Positions 11,497 through 22,616 of a DNA stretch of 64,000 nt are shown piece after piece. Numbering within the stretch: the stretch's first letter is position 1; every line of letters begins with the position of its first letter. The translations under genes and the position numbers were made by a program. The stretch lies in the NCBI GenBank assembly GCA_022393335.1, contig JAJEKB010021802.1, positions 358,352 through 422,351 on the forward strand, read 5' to 3'. The notes beneath the pieces are model-generated. The model worked only from the letters and a program-made list of their open reading frames with translations, did not search any database and was not told where the DNA came from. Source of the DNA: Macrotrachela quadricornifera (lineage: Eukaryota; Rotifera; Eurotatoria; Philodinida; Philodinidae).

Positions 11497-13449
11497 GATG
11501 GACAAAATTCGTTTATATAGACATAGAGACAATGAGGTAAAGCAGATTCCACGTATCGCGAATACAGTCAATCCCGTGATCCGACGATCCGCTTTTTTCC
11601 CTTGGCTACTCATCCGTTCTATATTTAAGATATGATTTCTTTCTTCCTTTTTCTAAGAGACTTCCATTGCTATTTTGATAACAAATAAAATATAAAAAAA
11701 TTTATTCTAAAGTCACTGCCTGATTATTGGCAGTTTCATGGCAACGAATCTATGCTTCATTACAGAATGAAATAGTACGACTCTTTCTTTTATTATTGAA
11801 TATTGCAAATGACTAATGAGCCCCATATCAAATTATACGAGGCGCAACCATTCTTCAATGATTCTAACCACGGTCCTAGTTTATTAGATTATCTTGATAT
11901 ATTCTTTAGAGTCAAATGCTATAATTAGAAAATCGAAGCATATGTTGCCACGTATTTTGCTATTGAGAAGTTACTCATATAAGTTACTAACACAACTAAT
12001 TAAAGATTGAAAAAATAGTCACTACTTCATATATCTTTCATTGATATATGCTTGCATCTAGGCAGTTTTTAGGCCATTTCAATGACAAAAATTATACATA
12101 AGCCAAATTATTTCTACTAAATTAACAAGATCAAAAAAGGTAAAGCTAAACTAAAACAGATGAATCTGTTGTCGTTTCGAAGTATTCTATTGCTTACTAT
12201 TTGTCGATAATAATGTACTAATGTATCGATTAGACTTACAAAAGAATGGTTCAATTTATCAATTCTTCCAAGTAATGCCGATAGATTGAAAACTGTCCAA
12301 AAAATGCGTCAAAACACTCACATTTTTTACAAGAAAAAAAGTCGCCTTGTTTACAATACATTCAGTTATTTTTTATTAGTATATTTATGTAAGATCTTTG
12401 AAAATGTACTCATCGGATGCAGCGGGAAAAATCGCCTCAAATGAGTGTATTTCGAAACGCCTGACAGAGCAGAAATAATAAAAAAAAGCTCATTTCATTG
12501 AAAAAATCAAGTGTTTTTCTGAGATTTTCTAAATATGTTTTTAAATTTTTTATCGCAAAAAAGTGACTTAAAAATTTGTTAATATACACCGTTTTGTAGA
12601 GCTCGACGAGCTCTATCGAAACGTGTAAAGATATTCAAGAAACACATTTTACTTCATTTGTAAATCACTGACACCTTAATTTTCTACCACGAAAAATATA
12701 TAGAATAGCTAAAAACTTCTTATATTCGACATTGAAAGGTTCTTCATAATTCTCGCGATTTAGTACCAATAAACCCAATTTTTGACAACTTTTCATTTGA
12801 TATATGGGCAGGTCCAATAATAATCCTTTCTGAAAAAATGCAACAGATCCTTCGATTCTGTATATATCATTAAACAAAACATGCATGATGCATTGATTTG
12901 CACGATCTATTTTTCTGAAAGTGATAATTTGCCCGTCATTTCTCTATCTTGCTTTCATCTGTTTCTATTATTATCATTCTTCTAAATTTCTGATTTCATT
13001 GGCACTTTATTATTTTTCCTATTGTCCTATTAGAGAACACAAATTGTGAGCCTGGTAGGAAATTACGTTACAGCCAAGCTGTCAAATGGGTTAACATCAC
13101 TCTTATTATTTCTATCACAATTTTCTCTCCTCATCTTCTCTTTCTCACTTTTGGCCCTGCTTCATTGACTTTTGCACATCTTTTTCTGTTTTCTTAGTAG
13201 TGAATCGCGCGTAGACTGGAATCCAATCAAAAATCCTGTAAAACTAATCAAAACATTCTTTACCAAACTTCAGAGCAGCTAAAATCTGTAAAAGCACTTT
13301 AAATGATTTAAAGTTTTGCCTGAAAAAGAATGAAAAAAAACACTCTGAAAAAGAACAAAATCACAAAGAAATGTTGAAAAGCAGATTTCTAATTGAATCT
13401 AGGTTTTTTTCACCGCATAAATCCAAAAACAAGGAAGCTTCTGCGTAAT
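11497..13449. other. intergenic; contains a 19-bp palindrome
   Basis: About 2 kb without a gene I can support. A 73-codon minus-strand frame at 12665-12886 has a plausible composition but no recognisable family. A 19-nt inverted repeat (TAGAGCTCG, A, CGAGCTCTA) lies at 12597-12615. Its 13-bp core recurs at 42857. Confidence 0.4.
12597..12615. repeat. perfect palindrome TAGAGCTCG-A-CGAGCTCTA
   Basis: Nine-base arms around a single A, standing out from the AT-rich surroundings. The core AGCTCGACGAGCT recurs at 42857-42869. The function is unknown; it may be part of a dispersed repeat. Confidence 0.6.
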
Positions 13450-15400
13450 TCAAGAGATTTGACAACTTTGCTTCGTATCATTCACCCATGCACCTGCATA
13501 TTTTCTCCCATCAGCATAGTGATATGTACCTTTTCCATTCTTTTTGTCATCCTTGAATTGTCCCAATAGTCGTTCATTTGTTGCATGAACTATATTGTCT
13601 TTTACACTCAGTATCACAATGAATGAGAATAACATATTAATGAATTTTTTTTCTCATATCGGTCACCATTGGGCCATGTAAAAACACCGTCTCCTGTTTT
13701 TTTGTTATTCACCCAATCACCGATATACTTCCTCCCATCCACATAGTAATGAATGCCTTTTCCATTCATGTTGTCATCATTGAATTGTCCCAATAGTTGT
13801 TCGTTTGTTGCATGAACTATGTTGTCTTTCACATTGAGTATCACAATGAATGAGAACAGTATATTTATGAATTTTTTTTCTCATATCTGTCACCATTGGG
13901 CCATATAAAAATACCGTGTCCTGTTCTTTTGTCCTCTACCCATTCATATGCATACTCGCTCCCATCAGCATAGTAATAAGTACCTTTTCCATTCTTTTTG
14001 CCGTCCTTGAATTGTCCCAATAGTTGTTCATTTGTTGCATGAACTATGTTGTCTTTCAGAATCAGAATCACAATGAATGACAATAGCATATTTATAAATT
14101 GTTTTTCTCATACCGGTCACCATCGGGCCATGTAAAAACACCGTCTCCTGTTCCTTTATCATCCACCCAATCACCGATATACTTCCTTCCATCAGCATAG
14201 TAATAAGTACCTTTTCCATTCTTTTTGCTATTCTTGAATTGCCCCAGTGGTTGTTCATTTGTTGCATGAACTATGTTGTCTTTTGCACTCACTATCACAA
14301 TGAATGAGAATAGCATATTAATGAACTTTTTTTCTCATATCTGTCACCATTGGGCAATGTAAAAACACCATCTCCTGTTAGGTTGTCATTCACCCATTCA
14401 CCTGCACACTTGCTCCCATCACCATAGTAATGAATACCTTTTCCATTCTTTTTGCCATCTTTGAACTGTCCCAATAGCTGTTCATTTGTTCCATGAACTA
14501 TGCTGCCTTTCACACTCAAAATCACATTGAATGTGAATAGCATATTAATGAATTTTTTTTCTCATATCGGTCACCATTGGGCCATATCAAAACACCATGT
14601 CCTGTTCTTTTGTCATCCACCCAATCACCGATATACTTTCTTCCATCAATATAGTAATAAGTACCTTTTCCATTCTTTTTACTATCGTTGTATTGTCCCT
14701 ATAGCTATTCATGTGTTGCATGAACTATGTTGTCTTTTACACTCAGAATCGCAATGAATGACAATAGCATATTTATGAATTATTTTTCTCATATCTGTCA
14801 CCATCTGGCCATGTAAAAACACCGTGTCCTGTTCTTTTGTCATCCACCCAATCACCGGTATACTTATCCCCATCAGCATAATAATAAGTACCTTTTCCAT
14901 TCATGTTGTCATCCTTGAATTGTCCCAATAGTTGTTCATTTGTTGCATGAACTATGGTGTCTTTCACACTCACTATCATAATGAATGAGAATAGCATATT
15001 TATGAACTTTTTTTCTCATATCGGTCACCATTGGGCCATATCAAAACACCGTCTCCTGTTCTTTTATCATCTACCCATTCACCTGCATATTCGCTACCAT
15101 CAGCATAGTAATAAGTACCTATTCTATTCTTTTTGCTATCCTTGAATTGTCCCAATAGTTGTTCATTTGTTGCATGAACTATGGTGTCTTTCACACTTAG
15201 TATCACAATGAATGAGAATAGCATATTTATGAATTTTTTTTCTCATATCGATCACCATTGGGCCATGTAAAAATGCCATATCCTGTCATTTTGTCATTCA
15301 CCCAATCACCAGTATACTTCCTCCCATCAGCATAGTAATATGTGCCTTTTCCGTGTTTTTCCCCGTTATTCTGTTCCCCTTAGTCGCTATTCCTTTATGG
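13450..15400 (-). repeat. 227-bp tandem array encoding MORN motifs
   Basis: Seven full 227-bp units lie head to tail between two truncated ones. The sense starts of successive units are at 15224, 14997, 14770, 14543, 14316, 14089, 13862 and 13635. A partial unit sits at about 15225-15400 and the 13635 unit is truncated at 13450. The anchor TTGCATGAAC (plus strand) recurs at exactly 227-bp intervals seven times, so copies differ by substitutions without net indels. Each unit encodes two 23-residue MORN motifs (G-x-F-x-D...[11 protein letters not shown] and [23 protein letters not shown]). Each also has a hydrophobic leader-like stretch (MLFSFIVILSVK) and a stop two bases before the next ATG. 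The unit at 14544-14770 has two in-frame stops. The array follows an ART gene on the same strand and probably arose from its MORN tail. Confidence 0.85.
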
Positions 15401-16322
15401 CATTGTTGAAATGGAAACTTCTCATTAAAACTGATCTATACAAAATATTTTTACGTGGTATTTGAATTACTACTTCATATGTATCAGTGTCTGAATAGTT
15501 TTGAGTGTTCCCTGCTGATGATTTGTTATTTGTTGTGGGAGCTTTATGGAATAGAAATTAACATGTAGGAACCCGTGATTGGTTTGTAAAAAGGTGCTTA
15601 CCGTAAGGATTTTTCAGTGGCTGATTGTTTTTGACACTTGCCAGATCAGACGAAATGTCTTCAGTAGTTTCATCGAATAATTCAACCAAATGCACGATAT
15701 TAAATAATGGGTGATCTAGTGAATCGCTCACAACACGAAGTCGAGTACCCATACCAAGAATAACTTCGTTTTCTTCTGGAAAATTGCTATAGGCTGATAT
15801 ACATTTTCCATTCTTAGCTTCGATCATAAGTAATGTTGATACAGAGCCAAGAAATTGTTTGATCACTTCCATTGAAGATGAACATGAGTTAAAATGCCAC
15901 CAGATTAATTCTTCATCTTCGTCGAAAGTCTTACTAATATCAAGATTGATACCATGCCATAGTTTCATCTGGAGGTTGGGTAGCTTGTTCAATGCAGTGT
16001 CAAATAATTTTAGATAACCATGCCATGGTACTAATACTGATCGATCTTTGACGCGAAGTTCTTTATTTAGTAAACGGTATAGACTTTGTTCACCCCAATC
16101 CATGGTATATAGATAGATTGATGCTGATTCTTCGTGAGTATGATCATGTTCTGAAGGAAAATGACATTCGATCTTTGCAATTTCGATAAATTCATCTAAT
16201 TGATCAATACTAGGACGAATAGGATCGAGAGCTTCTCGAAGTGAAAGTAGTGGATGATTGCGATATTCGTAAATAGGTGGAAGTGGTGTTGATGGGTGAT
16301 CAACGTTAGTGAATCGCAGCAT
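15387..16322 (-). CDS. ADP-ribosyltransferase-domain protein (ART-MORN type)
   Basis: Exon 1 is 15602-16322 (ATG at 16322). A 60-nt intron with an ideal ACG|GTAAGC donor spans 15542-15601, and exon 2 is 15387-15541. The splice phase agrees (phase 1, G|CT). This gives 291 residues ending in TAG. The ART domain spans about residues 60-215. The first-motif Arg is replaced by His (LWHGI, H123). The Ser motif is NSCSSS (145-150). The ExE motif is intact as E184-N185-E186 (FPEENEVIL). Loss of the motif-1 Arg, which contacts NAD+ in active ARTs, suggests a weak or inactive enzyme. MORN coding resumes about 10 bases after the stop in a shifted frame ([15 protein letters not shown]), so the ancestral protein probably had a C-terminal MORN tail that is now disconnected. 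Confidence 0.75.
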
Positions 16323-16971
16323 TGTTTGATGAAAGAATTCCTAATATCGATATTTGTATACAAAAAGTGTAGGAGAAAAAAAAATCTCGTTGTTAAGATA
16401 TACCACCAAAGTTTATTTTTTCGAAGATAAATTGATAAACCTTATCGCATTCTCTATGTAATGCATACGACTATAGTTGACGAGTAAAACGAAAGAATAA
16501 AAAGGACTCACTTTTGTTTTTATCAATGAAGTATTGTTGGCATGTATGGTGGTGAAAACAACAATCTTGAGAGTGGTGAGTATAAAATTTGGAAAAATTA
16601 AAAGTTGTTGGCTATTCTGTCCTACAGATATAACTGATCACTATACTTGCTCAACATTAAGATTTTAAAAATTTTTTAGAGAATAATTTTGTTTTTTGTA
16701 GAAGTTTAATGACTAGTTGCTGTCAATTTATTACTTGACGTCATCAGAAAAGCTACAGAAAGCTTATTTCTATAGAACTACTCCCATCGGGACTAAAGGA
16801 TCCTCGTGAAAGAAGAATAACAAAAAAAAAAGAAAAAAACAGGTGTTAGAGGGCTGAAACAGTCATTGCTATTGAAGTAAAATGCACGCACATAGTAAAT
16901 AAATCTATGACCATAGGACAATCATTAGGCCACGGCCATCTTGCCCATGATTGCTTGTGTCCTTGCTGCTG
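16323..16971. other. intergenic, nothing recognised
   Basis: 5' flank of the ART-MORN gene and 3' flank of the retroelement relic. A 60-codon plus-strand frame at 16907-17089 lies antisense to the relic and is not supported. Confidence 0.4.
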
Positions 16972-18420
16972 CTATCGTGTATCCGCTACAAACCATTCTG
17001 TTGTTTTGATGGAAAATATCAGACGTGTGTTGTTTGTTAATAATAAATTTTTTAAAATCGATCTATCAGGTTTCTTTTTTATCAAATAATCATGAAGATC
17101 ATCTAATTTTTTACAACCTAAAAATGGTTTTATGTTATAAATAGCTCTATTGGAAAAACAATCATTCCGAAGCTTATGAAAACGGGTCAGAAAATCATTC
17201 ATTCGTTTACAATTGGAAAAATGACATAATATATTCAGCTCAAAGTCAATTTTAGTCCTCTTTGTATTATTATCTGCGGCATCTAGCAAGATTTTTCGAG
17301 TAGATGCCGCACATTGAAATGTTCGTATAAGTCTTTCTAATTGGTTCAGAATAAAGTTTATTGAATATTTATTTAATAATAATGTCATACATATGAGTTT
17401 GTTCACACTTATATGCTCTATAACTCGAACAATATCTTATTGCTCTTACAAGAGCTGCATATGGAATATTCTTCTTCGTATGTTGTGCATACATACTTGT
17501 GAAAGGAAGATATTATGATTCATATGAAGATTTATGAAACTCTTCGAATACGAATTTAGTTCTTCTGTTCTCTAGTTTAACATGAATGTATTCTACAGAT
17601 TGTGCTATGCTTTCTGAAAGTTCGATATTACTATTAAGTTTATTCACATAATAAATAGATCATCTATATGTCTATAATACAATGAACATGTTCTGTTGGC
17701 CCATTTTGAAATAGCACGTTCAAAAAAATATATGTACGCATTGCCTATTGTTAATATGAGTGGCGAACCCATCGCTCCTCCTCTTATTTGTTGATAATAT
17801 GATCCACCGAAATAGAAATAATAATTGGTTATAACAAATATGGTAAGAGTTAAAAGAATCTCTTTTTTAACACTATCGATTTGTTTTTGGTCGGATGTTT
17901 CAATTAATCTTTTAATGGCTTTACTCCACCTTCTTGTAGTATCATTGTATATAGATCAATAACATACATTGTCATCATTAATATGGCTCATGTAAGATAT
18001 ATAGCCGATTATCTTTCAACTTTTTTTTATTAATTGAACTTCATTTAATATAGTTGTTTCATATGGCAGGCAATCGAAATAGAGCTCTTAATGGATCATC
18101 TAACTACTTCGATATGGCAATGGTTGGAGATTTGATACCTATCATTATAGATCTTAATGATGTCTTTGCTTCATATGCTTTTGATGTAAAATAAAGATGA
18201 GCTAATTCAGCCTTCTCTTTGTATTTGCACGTCCAATTAAGGCTTCTAATGAGTTTATTGAACCCAAATATTGATATGCTCCAGGCTTGTTCGTATATAT
18301 TTGAGCTTTCAATTTATAGCCATCCATTTTTCTAAGATGAAAAACTTTTGATTTATCTGTTGTTCTAATGACTATGTGTGTAGCTACAATTTTATTTTTT
18401 AATTTCATGATTTCTTTTAA
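16972..18420 (-). mobile_element. Penelope-like retroelement (Athena type), decayed reverse transcriptase
   Basis: Minus-strand pieces in the correct order for a Penelope-like RT. 18420-18200: N-terminal region (TDKSKVFHLRKMDGY, GAYQYLG). About 18040-18200: LAHLYFTSKAYEAKTSLR and SPTIAISK, then a stop. About 17960: catalytic motif A DLYTM. About 17780: motif B GGAMGSPL. About 17680: motif C YRHIDDLF with both aspartates present. About 17500: KKNIPYAALVRAIRYCSSY. 17406-16972: thumb-like C-terminal region (LLLNKYSINFI, RFHKLRNDCFS, FLGCKKLDDLHDYL). Stops, frameshifts and a deletion between the first two pieces make it dead. No GIY-YIG endonuclease was seen, as in Athena elements, but the 3' end may be incomplete. 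Confidence 0.85.
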
Positions 18421-19635
18421 TTAGACGATGAATGTTGGGCAAAAATGAGAAATTGCTGCTGAATAGAAAGTAGTAATGAAGATAAGATTTTCATTGATCG
18501 TTTTATTGGTTGAATTTTGATTCCAAAAATTTGACAATGTATAACATTACGATATATTTCAAAGAGCTTTTATTGAATAGATGATGATATTATAATGAAA
18601 GTAACGGAAACAATATATAGCACTTACAAATTTTAATTAACATTTGAAAAAGTAGTTCTGTTTTAATCAAGAAATAAAATTCTGCACTCGGATGTCAACA
18701 ACGATCTCTTTAGAACACATTGTTCAGACATCTAATGCGCATCCTGTTTCGTTCATATTGATCGAGTTAATTCCTACAAAAATTCGTCGAATTTCTCATT
18801 GATCGTCAGCATGCTGATGAGGTCTTATGAAAAAGAATACCTGGATGTATTATCAAATTCTTTGATACCAATCAACTCATATTAGTAAGGGTTACTTTAT
18901 ATGTGTTAAAACCAATACAGGTCATGGCTAAAAAAGAACTTTGTATGGAAATCCATCGTTATCAAGAAATGTTAGAAGCAGAACAATCTTACACTAAAAG
19001 AGATTGTATTTTAGATTAAAATGTGTAAGTATATCCTGATCAATTTAATATACGCACCGCCTAACTAAAAAATTTAAAATATTGATTGTCTATGTGGTTA
19101 CTAGAAGAAGATATTCGAATTGTAAAGAAAATACAATTTCGATATAAATATAAGAGAACTATTTACATTAAGCTTTTTCTTATCTATTCATCTGATTTTT
19201 TAAATAGTGAGTTTTCAAGATCTTGCTGAAATATTCTGCAACATTATTGCTACAATAGTTGTAACATTTTCTCAAAATTTGAAAGTCAAGTATAACGCCT
19301 ATATCAGTTGGACAGAAATGAATATGCGCGACCGTTGATAGTTCAAATACGTATAGTATATCATCTACAATTCCCTATCAATCTTATCATTTATAAATCT
19401 TATTAAATCTACGTACAAACAGATTGTGAGAACAACTGTGACTCTTTCAAAAATCGAGAAATTACTCGCCATCTCATTTTAATGTTAGCATTTTATTGTT
19501 AATTAGTACCTATAATGCACAAATATTGATAATTCAGGCTGGGTGCAAAAACTCCTTTATTATTATAACAGAATTGAATATTTTCGTATCTGTTTATAGC
19601 AAGCTGCAAAAACATAATACTGCTTTCTGTAGAGA
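18421..19635. other. intergenic, nothing recognised
   Basis: AT-rich. Short coding-like stretches around 18750-19020 (for example a frame starting at 18923) are broken by stops and match no family I know. Confidence 0.4.
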
Positions 19636-19718
19636 TACAACCACGATCCCCAAATTGCCAAATTAAAGAAAATTTCTTAGATTTTCATAGAATTGCCAAT
19701 TTGTGGCTCGTGGTTACT
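19636..19718. mobile_element. MITE family A, short hairpin copy (~83 bp)
   Basis: A near-complete inverted repeat. The left end AACCACGATCCCCAAATTGC mirrors the right end GCCAATTTGTGGCTCGTGGT, and the arms meet at TTTCTTAGATTTTC. The right arm matches the right arm of the long element at 11194-11496 almost base for base. This is probably an internally deleted or foldback copy of the same family. Confidence 0.7.
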
Positions 19719-22164
19719 GCTGACTAAACATTGTAAAATAGGTTAAAATATAAGAAAAAGTCGATTTGCATATCTCAAAATCGCCATATCCTAAAGAAAT
19801 GTGATATAGTAGGTTTTGTAGATTTCTCAGATACAGGTAACATATATAGAATTTGAGCAAACTTTATGTATCTCATTTTGAGTTTACACCAATATTCTAA
19901 AATATTATCAATATAGTTTATTTTACATATATCTTTGCACGAACAACTGCTCAAATCTTGAGATTTTTCGAAAGATACATCATCGTTTCTCTCTACAAAA
20001 ACTGTACCAAAAAATTCTATAGATTTTTTTTAAATATTTTTCTTAACTGGAATAAGAGATGGATAAAAAGTTATTACTTCGCATTATATGAATAATAAGT
20101 AATATATTGGAAACAATATCAATCTTACAACTACATTTTGGAAAGAAAAATGATAAAATATTCCAGTTTTTTTTAAAACATGTGTCGTTCAATTCTTCAC
20201 AATATTCAAAGGAACAGTCGATTTTGAAAGGATAAAAGGTAAAGAAACGATGTACTGTAATTTCTTCACTATAACAGTAAACTAAAACTTTAAGTAATGG
20301 CATTTTGATTATCAAAATCAAGATTATTGTATAAAATCGTGCTACTAAACATAAGAACTCATTATAATGATTTTATCACTTGTTTTCGTAGATTTCTGAT
20401 CGAAATCAGTTAAAAAAAGGTAGAAGTTGGAATTAGAGACATGATAGTCATATGATTCTGCTTTCAAAGCCCTATAATTTTTCGATCGGCAATGATCATA
20501 CTCTATTCATACAAAGATACTATTAATGTGATGTGATTCATGATTTTAGCTTGCTGTAAAACAGAAAAATATAAAATATTGTAAATCTTTGCTTTTAAAT
20601 TCTTAAAGTTAATTAGAATAAGTCAAGAGAACATTTTGATTATTCGAAAAAAATTCAAGTTTTTATGATTTATTTTTACAAAGATAGATGAAAGAACAGA
20701 TGTATTACTAATACTTTTAATCCTTCCAATACGATGAGAACTAGCAAAATTTGATGCATTTTTGCTTTTAGTTCTCTAAAAATTCTCTAGGACAAGTGGA
20801 CAAAAATTGTAATGTAGTTGGATGAAATGCATTAAAGTAACGGCAAGCTCTTGATTAAAATAAGTAAGCAAGATTCTAGCGAGCGCTAGTGGAAAGTAAC
20901 GGCTCGCTCTTTCAAAGTATAGATTTTTTGAGAATAGTCAAATCGTGTCTTGTGCTATGAAATAGATAGATCCTCAATTTAAACGGCATATTGTTTGTGT
21001 CGTCAGGTAAAAAGTCAAAGATTAAAGATCATGGACTTATAAATCAACAGTCAATAAAATTCAGACTGGAATCTTAGCCAATTATATATTTTTTTAATAT
21101 CGATCTTCCAGCCAATCGGATAAAAAGTGATGTTAATGACCAACTCGGAAATGCTTTCACAGAATTTTTCAATCGAAAGTATATTTGACGAAACATATGG
21201 AAAAACCAATTATGTTTGCGTAACATGATGCAAAATATGTTAATCATCTAGTGAATTTTTAATAAAGATGTATCAAATTCAAATAAGCATTCAAATTTCT
21301 GCTCTTTTTTTAGGGAAGTTAATTCTCATACATCATATAAATCAAAGAAAAAAAATATTATTTGTAAGCTTGAACAATTTGAATAATAAGAAATTAAAAA
21401 TGTTCTATGATTCGAATAAAGAAGTTTCCCGTGTGATCACTTTTTTAAAAATTTTGTCGCAGTTATCCCGTAACTGGGATCACACTGTCATCTGTAATTG
21501 TGAAAAACTACGGCGTAGTTACACGTAACTGTAGTTTGTTTTACCGTGATTATACGCAACTGCATCTTATTTTGGTTGCAGAGGGAAACATGAGTTATGT
21601 AACGGATTTTTAACAACCCAGTGAGATCTAAGGACACAAAAACTGATAGGTGATGATATAGATTAAATTCAACATATACCTTACTTTGTCCTTCTAGTAA
21701 AAAATTATTGCTTTTTATATACTTCTCCATTTTGTGCATGTTCTTTCCACTTATGATGTACTTTTCGATTGCTCACAATTTTACAGTTACCTGTAGACAT
21801 TCACATACGTTCTCAGCAAAAGCAAGAAAATAAAAAATGTCTATTAAACCATTAACAATGCTTAGTATGTACTTTTTTTTATTTTTTTGGAGCCATTAGC
21901 TGCTAACAGTATATACATAATTCAAATTCAAACTAATAACGCTGGCAAATTCTGGCTTTACTCCAACATCTATGTACCGCATACCAAGCTTTTATAATGG
22001 AGTAAGTTTCCATGTATTCATTTCAGTATTCATTGAAATATGTACGAATTTCTAAAACTAGAAAATGACCAGTCATACTATTCTGCAATATTTAATACTA
22101 GTAATAATCCGTGCATACTGCATGGCTGTTTTTTCTCTAACGTATGACATCAAACATATGATCT
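19719..22164. other. intergenic, nothing recognised
   Basis: About 2.4 kb of AT-rich DNA. Frames of 80-92 codons at 20043-20321, 21268-21528 and 21488-21739 lack recognisable domains and overlap on both strands, so I treat them as chance. Confidence 0.4.
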
Positions 22165-22616
22165 TTGGCCCGGCGCAGACACGCACACACTCGCCACTAT
22201 ATACATAGAAACCCTGCAGCTTCATACTCTTATATCGCCTATATTTTTATAGTCCATGTAGCCTTCGGCGCTATACCCTTATTTCCTAATCGGCTTAATG
22301 TCTTAGTGACTTCAGGGCCTATGGGTACCCCTATAGTATGGCCCTTGAAGTCCTATAGGTACCCTCATAGTATACCTCTTGAAGTCTATGGGTACCTTCA
22401 ATGTATAGCCCATGAGGACCTAAGGATATCTCTATAGTATAGCTCTTAAGGACCTGAGAATACCTCCAGAGTATGGCTCTTGAGGTCCTATAGGTATCGC
22501 CTAGGATAGCTCTTGAGGGCCTTCCATCGTATAGCCTTATTCGACCTTTGACCTTTAAGTTTTTACCTGGCACAGGCAGACACACTCACACACACACGCA
22601 GACACTGAACATTATA
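22165..22616. repeat. 34-bp minisatellite flanked by CA-rich tracts
   Basis: Between about 22310 and 22530 there are six to seven tandem copies of a 33-34-bp unit, for example the piece ending ATAGTATACCTCTTGAAGT and its variants. All share a GTCCTATAGGTACC-like start and a CTCTTGAG-like end. The array is flanked by similar CA-rich tracts (CAGACACGCACACACTC near 22178; CAGACACACTCACACACAC near 22577). The open frames across it on both strands reflect the repeat and are not genes. Confidence 0.75.

Noticed and set aside
14028..14900. Alternative minus-strand frames running across MORN unit borders
   Set aside because: They leave the MORN reading frame and end soon after each junction; a by-product of the 227-bp period.
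14500..15145. Plus-strand frames of 63-85 codons rich in His/Phe/Tyr
   Set aside because: They are antisense shadows of the 227-bp MORN repeat and recur with its period.
20043..21739. Several 80-92-codon frames on both strands
   Set aside because: Low-complexity, overlapping on opposite strands and without any recognisable domain; expected by chance in AT-rich DNA.
22165..22585. Open frames of 84-90 codons on both strands at the minisatellite
   Set aside because: They are caused by the 34-bp repeat and lack coding features.
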